A stretch of DNA of 27,483 bases, taken from positions 1 to 27,483 of the forward strand of contig JBBAFB010000013.1 of NCBI GenBank assembly GCA_041655595.1. Reading direction: 5' to 3'. The position numbers and the translations under genes were made by a program. The notes below the pieces were generated by a model that was not told the origin of the DNA, did not search any database, and worked only from the letters and a program-made list of their open reading frames with translations. The DNA comes from JBBAFB01 sp041655595. Lineage in GTDB: Bacteria > Bacillota > DULZ01. This document shows positions 15,472 to 23,909 of this stretch, in pieces (positions within the stretch are counted from its first letter, which is position 1; each line of letters opens with the position of its first letter).

Positions 15472-15834
15472 ATGATGAATCAATCAGAAATAGAAGCAAT
15501 GTTTGAGGCGCTCCATCAGCCCGACAAAATAACTGTGGCTCCCGTTAAATTCCAAGTGTTAAAACCCGTTGAGAGCCTGTCAAAAAGTGCTAAGGGGATT
15601 GAGCACTTGGGGGAAATAGAATTAACCATAGATGCTGAACTGGGTTCTACACAAATGACGGTACGAGAGGTTTTGGATTTGGATACCGGTATGGTAGTAG
15701 CTTTAGATTGTTTGGCAGGTGAGCCGGTGAATATCAATTTGAACGGTGTTCCTTTTGCCAAGGGTGAAGTAGTAGTGATTAATGATAACTTTGGTACCCG
15801 GATTAATGAATTATTGACGGAAGACACAAGGTAA
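15472..15834 (+). CDS. fliN: Short C-ring protein FliN (SpoA domain) with a FliM-like N-terminus
   Basis: FliN proteins form the base of the rotor C ring and bind cargo of the export system. The 120-residue product has a SpoA (FliMN) domain at about 43-118 with IELTIDAELGSTQMTVREVLDLDTG, GEPVNINLNGVPFAKGEVVVIND and GTRINELL. The first residues, NQSEIEAMFEAL, resemble the SQ(D/E)EIDALL segment by which FliM/FliY bind CheY-P, and VAPVKFQVLKPV resembles the FliY linker. It lies where Bacillus has fliM-fliY-cheY, yet here only this one gene follows fliL. ATG 15472 or 15475 starts it. The gene name FliN rather than truncated FliY is my choice. Confidence 0.85.
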   Translation: MMNQSEIEAMFEALHQPDKITVAPVKFQVLKPVESLSKSAKGIEHLGEIELTIDAELGSTQMTVREVLDLDTGMVVALDCLAGEPVNINLNGVPFAKGEVVVINDNFGTRINELLTEDTR

Positions 15835-15858
15835 AGTAGGGGAAGGGCGAGTGATTTA

Positions 15859-16200
15859 ATGGAAGGGGAATTTTGGAAGGCCCTTTTAAGGATTGCAATT
15901 TTTTTACCTTTAGTTCTACTGTTGGCCTACTGGAGTATTAAGTTGGCCGCAGTCAGAGGACCCTTCTCTCAAGGTTCAAAAAACATGCAAATCATTGAAA
16001 GGCTGCCCTTGACAACTAAAAATAGCCTTTATGTGGTCAAATTATCCGAGCAGTATTTTTTGATCGGGGTATCTGAGCAAAGAGTGGAATTACTGAAAGA
16101 ATTATCTGATTATCCGGAAATAAAGCGCAATAGTTCACTTGAATGGGAAAGATTACAAGGCTCTTGGATTAAAAGAGTTGGCTTAAGGGGTAAGGAATGA
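15859..16200 (+). CDS. fliO: Flagellar biosynthesis protein FliO
   Basis: FliO helps FliP assemble in the export gate and is the least conserved gate protein. The 113-residue product has one membrane segment near the N-terminus (about 8-28), followed by the usual FliO/FliZ cytoplasmic domain with MQIIERLPLTTKNSLYVVKL and YFLIGVSEQRVELL. The polar C-terminus differs from known homologues. It overlaps fliP by four bases (ATGA). The ribosome binding site (GGGGAAGGGCGAG) lies a little far from ATG 15859, yet no better start is visible. Confidence 0.88.
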   Translation: MEGEFWKALLRIAIFLPLVLLLAYWSIKLAAVRGPFSQGSKNMQIIERLPLTTKNSLYVVKLSEQYFLIGVSEQRVELLKELSDYPEIKRNSSLEWERLQGSWIKRVGLRGKE

Positions 16201-16970
16201 ATTTGATGAATAACAAAGGGCGTTGGAAATACTTTATTCTTATAGGCGGGGGTCTTTGGTTAATTTGGCTCGGCACAGCAAATGCGCAGCCCATACCCTT
16301 GCCGGAAATTGATTTACAGATTGCCCAAAGCGATGATCCCCTTAAGGTGGTAGGGACTCTCCGCTTGTTGGTGCTTTTAACCGTTTTATCATTGGTACCG
16401 GCAATCTTAATTTTAATGACTTCCTTTACCAGGGCTGCAATTGTATTAGGATTTGTCAGAAACGCTCTAGCTACACAGCAGTCGCCTCCCAATCAGGTCA
16501 TCATTGGTTTAGCACTTTTTCTAACTTTTTTTACGATGGCACCTGTTTTCCAAGAGGCTAAGGTTAATGCCTTGGACCCGTATTTGGCGGGAACAATTGA
16601 ACAGGAAGCAGCTTTGGAGCTGGGGGCTAAACCTTTTAAAGAGTTTATGTTTAAACACACCAGAGAAAAAGACTTAGCCCTTTTTGTGAACATGTCCAAC
16701 CAGGAAAGGCCGGAGACCAAAGAAGATGTTGAGTTGACTACCTTGGTCCCCGCTTTTGTAATTAGTGAGTTGAAGACTGCCTTTCAAATGGGCTTTATAA
16801 TTTTTATACCTTTTTTAGTGATAGATATCGTGGTGGCCAGCACCTTAATGGCCATGGGGATGTTTATGCTGCCACCTATTATGATTTCTCTGCCTTTCAA
16901 GTTAATGCTCTTTGTTATGGTAGACGGTTGGTACCTGGTAGTGAAATCTCTTTTAGAAAGCTTCACCTAA
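16197..16970 (+). CDS. fliP: Flagellar export gate protein FliP
   Basis: FliP forms, with FliQ and FliR, the export gate in the membrane. The 257-residue product has an N-terminal signal peptide (about 1-30, basic then hydrophobic, cleavage likely after TANA), then the FliP core: MTSFTRAAIVLGFVRNAL (about 81-98), LALFLTFFTMAPVF, FMFKHTREKDLALFV, TLVPAFVISELKTAFQMGF and GMFMLPPIMISLPFKLMLFV. Four membrane segments follow the signal. It starts in the ATGA overlap with fliO; ATG 16206 is possible. Confidence 0.96.
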   Translation: MNLMNNKGRWKYFILIGGGLWLIWLGTANAQPIPLPEIDLQIAQSDDPLKVVGTLRLLVLLTVLSLVPAILILMTSFTRAAIVLGFVRNALATQQSPPNQVIIGLALFLTFFTMAPVFQEAKVNALDPYLAGTIEQEAALELGAKPFKEFMFKHTREKDLALFVNMSNQERPETKEDVELTTLVPAFVISELKTAFQMGFIIFIPFLVIDIVVASTLMAMGMFMLPPIMISLPFKLMLFVMVDGWYLVVKSLLESFT

Positions 16971-17053
16971 AATAATTTTTGGTTTTTAAGTTTTAATTTT
17001 CAACCTGTTGCTTTTGACTTTAAGCCTTCAGCTTCCAAAAAGGAGGGAGCATA

Positions 17054-17323
17054 TTGTCACAAGAATTTGTATTGCATTTAGCCAGAGATGCCCTGTATGT
17101 GGCATTATTGATTGCTGCCCCACCGTTAATTATCGGTTTAGCAGTAGGTTTGCTGATCAGTATTTTTCAGGCAACAACTCAAATACAGGAACAAACTTTG
17201 ACCTTTGTACCTAAAATTGTGGCGGTGCTCTTTTCCATTTTAATTTTTGGCTCTTGGATGCTGACCACCCTAGTTAGTTTTACTTCGGAGCTCTTTTCCA
17301 ACTTGAGCACCATGATAAGATAG
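17054..17323 (+). CDS. fliQ: Flagellar export gate protein FliQ
   Basis: FliQ is the smallest gate component. The 89-residue product has two membrane segments (about 16-36 and 52-73) with the family pattern AAPPLIIGLAVGLLISIFQATTQIQEQTLTFVPKI. Start is TTG 17054 after AAGGAGGG. The 83-base T-rich gap behind fliP is the widest within the gate genes; fliR follows ten bases after the stop. Confidence 0.95.
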   Translation: MSQEFVLHLARDALYVALLIAAPPLIIGLAVGLLISIFQATTQIQEQTLTFVPKIVAVLFSILIFGSWMLTTLVSFTSELFSNLSTMIR

Positions 17324-17333
17324 GAGGCAGGGA

Positions 17334-18095
17334 ATGGAGCTTAATCTTTGGTTGGTTTTCTTGCTGGTCCTGGCTAGAATAACAGCCTTTGTTGCCACGG
17401 CACCTTTGCTGTCTAACCGCGGGATACCTCCATTGACCAAAATTGCTTTAGGAATGGGCCTGGCCATAGTGCTGACACCTTTTGCAGGCAATCCCCCCTT
17501 ATTGGAGCTGGAAACCGGGGTTTTTGTAACCTTATTGGTGGGGGAGGCTCTAATGGGATTAACCTTAGGCATTATAGCTAATTTAATCTTCACCGGGATC
17601 ATGGTTAGCGGTCAAATGATGGATATGAGTATAGGTTTTGCTATGTCAAACTTATTTGACCCCGCCAGCCAGATTCAATCAACCTTAATCGGGCGGTTTT
17701 TAAATATTGTGGCATTGATGATGCTGCTGGCAATGGATGGCCATCATAGCTTAATCTTGGCCTTAGGGGCCAGCTTTGACCTGGTGCCGGCGGCGGGAAT
17801 TCAAATGCAGCTTTTTCCTTTTGAACAGATTGTTAAAATATTTTCAGGAATGTTTCTGCTGGCCTTTAAAATGGCCGCTCCCGTGTTGGCAGTTATTTTT
17901 GTCAGCGAAATTTCTTTAGGTTTGGTAGCAAGAACAGTTCCCCAATTGAATGTGTTTATACTGGGTTTTCCTTTGAAAATAGGGGTAGGTGTTTTAGTTT
18001 TAGCCATAACCATGCCGATTATGGCTTTAGTCTTAGGCAATATGATAAGCCAACTGGAGAGGGATTTAATTACAATCATAGGGAGTTTTCGCTGA
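17334..18095 (+). CDS. fliR: Flagellar export gate protein FliR
   Basis: FliR completes the FliPQR gate. The 253-residue product is hydrophobic with about six membrane segments and family motifs: NRGIPPLTKIALGMGLA, LTLGIIANLIFTGIMVSGQMMDMSIGFAM (about 75-102) and GLVARTVPQLNVFILGFPLKIGVGV. The ATG follows GGAGGCAGGG. Its TGA overlaps the flhB ATG by one base (TGATG), suggesting translational coupling. Confidence 0.96.
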   Translation: MELNLWLVFLLVLARITAFVATAPLLSNRGIPPLTKIALGMGLAIVLTPFAGNPPLLELETGVFVTLLVGEALMGLTLGIIANLIFTGIMVSGQMMDMSIGFAMSNLFDPASQIQSTLIGRFLNIVALMMLLAMDGHHSLILALGASFDLVPAAGIQMQLFPFEQIVKIFSGMFLLAFKMAAPVLAVIFVSEISLGLVARTVPQLNVFILGFPLKIGVGVLVLAITMPIMALVLGNMISQLERDLITIIGSFR

Positions 18096-19195
18096 TGGAG
18101 GAGAAATGGTTTTTAGAAGCTATTGACTTACAACTCTTTGCAGATAGTGAAAAAACAGAGGAAGCGACTCCCCATCGAAAGCAGGAAGCCCGTAAAAAGG
18201 GGCAGGTAGCTAAAAGCACCGATTTGAATGCTGCTTTGGGTTTATTAGTTGTCATGTTAATGGTCTTTGCTTTGAAGGATTACTTTTTAAAATATATTCT
18301 TGGCTTCCTTGACCTTACCCTAGGACACTGGCTATCCCAGCCCTTAAGTCAAGAAAACCTAGGACATCTGGGAACGGAGATGACGGCAACTTACTTTAAC
18401 TTAATGGCACCGTTATTTATTGCAGCTGTTAGCATCGGCATTTTATCAAATGCAGGGCAAGTAGGTTTGAAAATATCAACGGAGTCAATTAAACCCAAAC
18501 TGTCTCATTTAAACCCCATTCAGGGTTTTAAAAGGATGTTTTCCCGTCGCTCTTTAGTAGAACTGGCAAAATCTCTTTTTAAAATTATTCTTGTTGGCTT
18601 TATTAGCTTTAAAATTATAGTGGGAGCCTTGGAAAACTTGCTCTTTTTAGTGGACATGCAGGTTTTTCAAAGTGTTCAGTTAGTTGCCGGTGTTATTTTC
18701 AAAATAGGGATGGCGGTTATTTCTGCTTTTTTGGTGATTGCAATTTTGGATTATATTTTTCAAAGGTATGAATACAAAAGAAATATCCGCATGTCGAAGC
18801 AAGAGGTTAAAGAAGAGTACAAGCAGTTAGAAGGGGACCCCCTGTTAAGGGCCAGACTTAGGGAAAAACAAAGGCAGTTGGCCTTGCACAGGATGATGCA
18901 TAGCATTCCCGAGGCAACAGTGATAGTAACAAACCCAACTCATTTGGCAGTGGCTTTACAATATCAGTCAGGACTAAAGGACAGGGCACCGATTCTTTTA
19001 GCAAAGGGTGCGGGGACAATTGCAGCAAGAATAAAAGAAAAAGCGGCGGAGCATCAAATTCCAATTATGGAGGATAAACCTGTAGCCAGGTTTTTGTATC
19101 AACATGTGGATATAGGGCAGGAAATACCGCCGGAATTATATCAGGCAGTGGCGGAAATATTGGCTATACTTTATAGAATGGGTAAAAATATTTAA
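18095..19195 (+). CDS. flhB: Flagellar export switch protein FlhB
   Basis: FlhB controls substrate switching at the export gate. The 366-residue product has the N-terminal SEKTEEATPHRKQEARKKGQ motif, four membrane segments (about 45-63, 100-122, 158-180, 198-222), and a cytoplasmic domain with the self-cleavage site NPTH at 280-283 in IVTNPTHLAVAL. The first 17 residues (MEEKWFLEAIDLQLFAD) are a Firmicute-type extension. It begins in the TGATG overlap with fliR. Confidence 0.97.
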   Translation: MEEKWFLEAIDLQLFADSEKTEEATPHRKQEARKKGQVAKSTDLNAALGLLVVMLMVFALKDYFLKYILGFLDLTLGHWLSQPLSQENLGHLGTEMTATYFNLMAPLFIAAVSIGILSNAGQVGLKISTESIKPKLSHLNPIQGFKRMFSRRSLVELAKSLFKIILVGFISFKIIVGALENLLFLVDMQVFQSVQLVAGVIFKIGMAVISAFLVIAILDYIFQRYEYKRNIRMSKQEVKEEYKQLEGDPLLRARLREKQRQLALHRMMHSIPEATVIVTNPTHLAVALQYQSGLKDRAPILLAKGAGTIAARIKEKAAEHQIPIMEDKPVARFLYQHVDIGQEIPPELYQAVAEILAILYRMGKNI

Positions 19196-19216
19196 ACCCG
19201 GTAGAGGAGATAAGCA

Positions 19217-21295
19217 ATGGCAGCATTGGGGACAAGTCTAACAAAATATTTAGCTAGGGTAAAGGGCTATGCAGATTTATTAATTGCAGCGGCGGTTATT
19301 GGTATTATTTTTATTATCGTGATCCCCATTTCACCAAATGTGTTGGATATTGCCTTAATTTTCAGTTTATCTATTGGCTTGATTATTTTGTTAACCACCA
19401 TGTTTACGGTTGAGCCTTTGCAGTTTTCTGTTTTTCCCTCCTTACTATTAGTAGTCACCTTATTGCGTTTGTCTTTAAACGTTGCTTCAACAAGATTAAT
19501 TCTGACTACCGCCAACGCCGGTGAAGTGATTAAGGCTTTTGGTGATTTTGTAGTAGGCGGAAACTATGTTGTGGGCATCATTATCTTTTTTATCATTACA
19601 ATTATTCAATTTGTAGTGATTACAAATGGTGCCGGTAGGGTAGCCGAAGTGGCAGCCAGGTTTACATTGGATGCCATGCCCGGTAAGCAAATGAGTATTG
19701 ATGCGGATTTAAACGGCGGCTTAATTACAGATGAGGAAGCCAGAAATAAAAGAGAAAAACTTCAACAAGAAGCAAATTTTTATGGGGCCATGGATGGGGC
19801 CAGTAAGTTTGTTAAAGGTGATGCCATAGCCGGAATAATTATTACCTTAGTTAATATAGGCGGGGGTTTTGCAATTGGGGCTTGGCAATTGGGGCTGCCT
19901 ATTATGGAATCCCTTAAAAGGTATACGGTCTTGACCGTGGGAGATGGTTTGGTTACTCAGATACCGGCCCTGTTGGTTTCCACCGCTACCGGTATTTTGG
20001 TAACCAGATCCGCTTCCGGAACCAGCTTTGGCAAGGATTTATCGGAGCAGGTTACCAACTTTCCCAAGGTAATCGGTCTGGCATCCGTCTTGCTTGTAAT
20101 CTTAGGTTTAATCCCAGGCTTGCCCACATGGCCTTTTCTTATCCTAGCCTTTGCTACCGGCTATGTATCCTACATATTAACTAAAGAAGAAAAAGAGCAG
20201 CAAGCAGCGGAAATATTAAAAGCTGCGGATGTGGTACAAAAGCCCAGGCAGCCGGAGAATGTTTTAAATTATTTTCAACTTGATCCTATGGAAATTGAAA
20301 TAGGTTACAATTTAATACCCTTAACCGATGAAAGCCAGGGGGGAGATTTGCTGGACAGGCTGGCCGTTGTTAGAAGACAATGCGCTTTGGATCTGGGTAT
20401 TTATGTGCGACCAATTCGTATTAGGGATAATCTACAATTGGGAGCAAATAACTATAGCTTCAAATTGCATGGTATTGAAGCCGCCGGCGATGAAGTTATG
20501 CCAGGGTATTGCTTGGTGATGAATCCGGGGGGCTTATCCGAACTTGCCACAGGGATTGCCACTAAGGAGCCAACTTTTGGTTTGCCGGCTTGGTGGGTGC
20601 CCGAGGGAGAAAAAGAAAGCCTAGAGCTTCAGGGATATACAGTAGTAGACCCCACTACAGTTTTAATCACTCACTTAACCGAATTTATCAAATCCCATGG
20701 TGCGGAATTACTGGGGAGGCAGGAGGTTAAGGAACTGCTGGATAAAGTGAAAGAAACTTCCCCGGCCGCCGTAGACGAGCTGGTGCCGGAACTGCTATCT
20801 TACGGTGAAGTCCAGAAGGTCTTACAAAATTTACTGGCTGAAAGAGTCCCGATACGTAATTTGTTAAATATATTAGAGGTTTTAGCAGATAATGCTAGAA
20901 TTACCAGAGATATTGACTATTTAACCGAGAGCACCAGAATTGCCCTAAAAAGAACCATTAGTAAGCAGTATGGCGGGCTGGATGGAAGTTTAAAGGTTAT
21001 AACCCTTCACCCGGAATTGGAGCAGGCACTGGCCGAGGGAGTGCAAAAAACGCAAAATGGTAATTACCCTGCTTTGGGAGCGGAGGCCACGGAGAAAGTC
21101 TATAATAGCTTAACCCCCTTAGTTGAAAAGATGGCTATGATGGGACAGCAGCCGGTAGTCCTTTGTTCTTCCAAGGCCCGACTTTTGTTTCGTCGTTTGA
21201 CAGAGCGTTATTTGCCGAATTTGGTTGTGTTGGCCTACGGTGAGTTGTTGCCGGAGTTAGAAGTAGAATCTGTTGGGATGGTGAGCATTAAATGA
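19217..21295 (+). CDS. flhA: Flagellar export gate protein FlhA
   Basis: FlhA is the large export gate and cargo-docking ring. The 692-residue product has eight membrane segments in its first 330 residues and a cytoplasmic domain. The FHIPEP loop keeps the conserved charged residues: R141, R148, D152 in RVAEVAARFTLDAMPGKQ and D193 in FYGAMDGASKFVKGD, matching Salmonella R147, R154, D158 and D208. The cytoplasmic part contains FGLPAWWVPEGE and a C-terminal KLVL-like end (LVVLAYGELLPELEV). It starts at ATG 19217 after GAGGAGATAAG; its end overlaps flhF by four bases. Confidence 0.97.
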   Translation: MAALGTSLTKYLARVKGYADLLIAAAVIGIIFIIVIPISPNVLDIALIFSLSIGLIILLTTMFTVEPLQFSVFPSLLLVVTLLRLSLNVASTRLILTTANAGEVIKAFGDFVVGGNYVVGIIIFFIITIIQFVVITNGAGRVAEVAARFTLDAMPGKQMSIDADLNGGLITDEEARNKREKLQQEANFYGAMDGASKFVKGDAIAGIIITLVNIGGGFAIGAWQLGLPIMESLKRYTVLTVGDGLVTQIPALLVSTATGILVTRSASGTSFGKDLSEQVTNFPKVIGLASVLLVILGLIPGLPTWPFLILAFATGYVSYILTKEEKEQQAAEILKAADVVQKPRQPENVLNYFQLDPMEIEIGYNLIPLTDESQGGDLLDRLAVVRRQCALDLGIYVRPIRIRDNLQLGANNYSFKLHGIEAAGDEVMPGYCLVMNPGGLSELATGIATKEPTFGLPAWWVPEGEKESLELQGYTVVDPTTVLITHLTEFIKSHGAELLGRQEVKELLDKVKETSPAAVDELVPELLSYGEVQKVLQNLLAERVPIRNLLNILEVLADNARITRDIDYLTESTRIALKRTISKQYGGLDGSLKVITLHPELEQALAEGVQKTQNGNYPALGAEATEKVYNSLTPLVEKMAMMGQQPVVLCSSKARLLFRRLTERYLPNLVVLAYGELLPELEVESVGMVSIK

Positions 21296-22320
21296 TAGTA
21301 AAAAGGTATTTGGCAAGTTCCATGCCCCAAGCTATGGAGCAGATAAGAAAAGATTTGGGCTCTGAAGCTGTCATTTTGTCTACCAGGATGGTTCCCGACA
21401 GCAGTTGGAGGCGCTTTTTTGGTTTAAAGCAGTTGGAGGTTACTGCTGCCTTGGAAGAAATACATTCAACGAAAAACCAAAGCTCCGAACTTGGGAAGGA
21501 AATTAAAGAGCTGGGCAAAATGGTGCAGGAATTTAAAAATAGTTCCCACAAGCCCGTAGCTGGTCAGGTTCCTTCCAAAGGGTGGCTAATGTTAATGCAG
21601 CAATTGGGTATCACCCCCGTTTTGGCTGAAAAATTAATTGAAGGTTTAGGGGAACCGGGGGGCGGCAGGGAAAGAGAATTGTTAATAGCTCAAATAAAAA
21701 GCTTTTTGGAAGGCAGGACAGGGAGAAAAGAAAATCGTATTCACTGTTTTGTCGGTCCCACGGGAGTAGGAAAAACTACAACCTTGGCCAAGTTAGCCAC
21801 TCAGGCAGCTATTTTTCGGGAAAAAGATGTGCTAATGATTACAACAGATACTTATCGAATTGGAGCCGTGGAGCAGCTTAAAACTTATGCGGAAATTTTA
21901 AATACGGATCTGGAGGTAGTGTTAACACCTGAGGAGTTAATCGAGGTGCTGGAAAAGTATCAGGATAAAGAGGCAATTTTTGTAGATACCACCGGCCGCC
22001 CTTCTTATAATAGGGAGCAGTTGGTGGAGCTGAAATATTTGCTAGGGATGATTCCGTATAAAACTGTCTCCTTGGTTCTGAGTTGTTCTACAAAAGATGA
22101 GGACTTAGTGCAGATAGCGGAGGATTTCAGTCTTATAGGCTATGACCAAATTATTTTCACTAAAACCGATGAAACTACTACCTTAGGTTCAATTTTGAAC
22201 CTGCTTTATAAAACCGGGAGACCTGTGGCCTACCTGACAACAGGTCAAAATGTTCCGGATGACATCCTAGTTGCTGATTCCGAAAAAGTGGCTAAATTAG
22301 TTTTGGGGGCGAAGGAATGA
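21292..22320 (+). CDS. flhF: SRP-like GTPase FlhF
   Basis: FlhF is an SRP-family GTPase that sets the place and number of flagella. The 342-residue product has a basic N-terminal region, an N-domain helical bundle (about 95-140) and a G-domain with G1 at 155-163 (GPTGVGKTT), TTDTYRIGAVEQLKTYA, G3 at 232-236 (DTTGR, where most homologues have DTAGR) and G4 TKTDE at 290-294. It overlaps flhA and flhG by four bases each. The pair FlhF-FlhG is the usual unit. Confidence 0.96.
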   Translation: MIVKRYLASSMPQAMEQIRKDLGSEAVILSTRMVPDSSWRRFFGLKQLEVTAALEEIHSTKNQSSELGKEIKELGKMVQEFKNSSHKPVAGQVPSKGWLMLMQQLGITPVLAEKLIEGLGEPGGGRERELLIAQIKSFLEGRTGRKENRIHCFVGPTGVGKTTTLAKLATQAAIFREKDVLMITTDTYRIGAVEQLKTYAEILNTDLEVVLTPEELIEVLEKYQDKEAIFVDTTGRPSYNREQLVELKYLLGMIPYKTVSLVLSCSTKDEDLVQIAEDFSLIGYDQIIFTKTDETTTLGSILNLLYKTGRPVAYLTTGQNVPDDILVADSEKVAKLVLGAKE

Positions 22321-23198
22321 TTAAAGATCAGGCCTTTGAGCTAAGGGAGTTAATGAACAGAAAACAGTTTGCCCCTTTGGCCGATGAAAGAAAGGGTGGC
22401 GATACCCGTATTTTAGCCGTAGCCAGTGGCAAGGGCGGTGTGGGAAAATCTAATTTAACAATTAATTTAGCCATTGCCCTGGCTCACCAAGGTAAAAAGG
22501 TCATTATCTTTGATGCTGATTTAGGGATGGCCAATATGGATGTTTTGGCCGGCTTAATCCCTAAATACAATTTGCAGGATGTTTTATACGGCAAAAAAGA
22601 GCTGAAAGATATTTTAATTGAAAGTTATGAGGGCATACAAATTATCCCCGGGGCATCGGGCATTCAGGAAATGGCCGGCATGGGACAAAAAAGACAAGCT
22701 TTACTGATTGAAAGCTTACAAGCTGTTGCCAATAATTCAGACTTTTTATTGATTGATACCGGTGCCGGTATTCATAGAAGTGTTCTAGCCTTTGCAGGTG
22801 CGGCCCAGGAAGTAATTATTGTTTCCACCGCAGAGCCTACGTCTTTGAAAGATGCCTATGGGATAATCAAAATATTAGTTAAATATGGCGACCAAAGAGA
22901 TATTAAAACGATAATCAATAGAATTGCCAATTTGGAAGAAGGAGAAATTGCCTTTCGCAAATTAAAAACAGTTGCCAGTAAATATCTAGATTTTGAACTG
23001 CAAAATCTGGGCTTTGTTAGAGAGGACAGGCTAATGATCAAAGCGGTGAAAGAACAAGTACCTTTTATTGTGAGATACCCCTTGTCCGATGCTGCCGAGG
23101 ATATTAAAGAATTGGCGGCCCGCATCTTAAACGTAGAAATAGAGAAGCCTTTAGGTGCCCAACGTTTTTTCAATCGCTTGCAACGTTTGTTTAGCTAA
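22317..23198 (+). CDS. flhG: FlhF regulator FlhG (MinD/ParA family ATPase)
   Basis: FlhG is a MinD-like ATPase that stimulates the FlhF GTPase and limits flagellar number. The 293-residue product has the FlhF-activating N-terminal helix with DQAFELR at 4-10, a deviant Walker A KGGVGKS at 39-45, Walker B-like FDADLGMAN and DTGAG, and a C-terminal amphipathic helix RFFNRLQRLF (about 283-292), the membrane-targeting end typical of MinD/FlhG. The frame starts in the ATGA overlap with flhF. Confidence 0.95.
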   Translation: MIKDQAFELRELMNRKQFAPLADERKGGDTRILAVASGKGGVGKSNLTINLAIALAHQGKKVIIFDADLGMANMDVLAGLIPKYNLQDVLYGKKELKDILIESYEGIQIIPGASGIQEMAGMGQKRQALLIESLQAVANNSDFLLIDTGAGIHRSVLAFAGAAQEVIIVSTAEPTSLKDAYGIIKILVKYGDQRDIKTIINRIANLEEGEIAFRKLKTVASKYLDFELQNLGFVREDRLMIKAVKEQVPFIVRYPLSDAAEDIKELAARILNVEIEKPLGAQRFFNRLQRLFS

Positions 23199-23213
23199 GG
23201 GAGGGAAGTAGCT

Positions 23214-23909
23214 TTGACCATAGAGAAAACCAAAAGTTTTCTTGCCGTTAATCGTAAGCTGGAGGTCAGGCCTGATGGAGATGAAGGCTGCTTTTATAAA
23301 AGCTTAGTGTTAAATGTAAAAGAAAATTTTGTCTTAATTAGTCCGCCTTACCGCGGCAGACATGATTTATTGCTTCATGCCGGCGATCAATTAGATGTGG
23401 TATTGCTTTCTGATAAAGAGAAATACCTGTTTAAAGGTTTCGTAAGGAAAAGAGAAAAAGCTCCCTTGAAAGGCTATGTAATTGAGGTTTCAGATGAGGC
23501 AAAAAGGATTCAACTGAGAGCTTTTGTAAGGATTAAAGTAGCCATAGTTATGGAATGGGCCAAATTACCGAATGTGCCTTTAGACAAAAAAGCGATGGAT
23601 AATTTACACTTTTTTGAGGGGCTAATGGTTGATTTAAGTGGGGGGGGCGCAAGTCTGATAGTCAATGAGCTTTTGTCGGTTGGTAGCCGTATTTTAGTTC
23701 GGTTTTCCTTGGATAATGAGGACAAAGCAGTTATTTTTACATTGCCTGCGGAGATCCGGCGTTCGTATAGCCTTGATGAAAGAAATAAATTTGCAGCCGG
23801 AGTTAGCTTCTTTGCCATTTCGGAGAAAGAAAGGGACTTGATTGTTGAATATATTTTTTATCGCCAAAGAAAAGAACGTTTTCTTGAAGGAGAGCAAAAG
23901 CAAGGATGA
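23214..23909 (+). CDS. PilZ-domain c-di-GMP binding protein (YcgR/DgrA type)
   Basis: The 231-residue product has an N-terminal YcgR-type domain (about 15-95; ending YVIEVSDEAKRIQ) and a C-terminal PilZ domain (about 100-222). Both c-di-GMP motifs are intact: RAFVR at 102-106 (RxxxR) and DLSGGG at 140-145 (DxSxxG). In other bacteria such proteins slow the motor at the stator/rotor when c-di-GMP rises. Start is TTG 23214 after AAGGGAGGGAAG. It lies between flhG and the sigma-28 gene, whose ATG overlaps its stop codon by four bases. Confidence 0.93.
   Translation: MTIEKTKSFLAVNRKLEVRPDGDEGCFYKSLVLNVKENFVLISPPYRGRHDLLLHAGDQLDVVLLSDKEKYLFKGFVRKREKAPLKGYVIEVSDEAKRIQLRAFVRIKVAIVMEWAKLPNVPLDKKAMDNLHFFEGLMVDLSGGGASLIVNELLSVGSRILVRFSLDNEDKAVIFTLPAEIRRSYSLDERNKFAAGVSFFAISEKERDLIVEYIFYRQRKERFLEGEQKQG

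Noticed and set aside
17008..17214. 68-codon plus-strand ORF overlapping fliQ
   Set aside because: It runs in another frame across the start of fliQ, which has a clear family match and ribosome binding site. Its product is composed of unrelated residues.
20328..20519. 63-codon plus-strand ORF inside flhA
   Set aside because: It is out of frame within the well-conserved cytoplasmic domain of FlhA and has no ribosome binding site.
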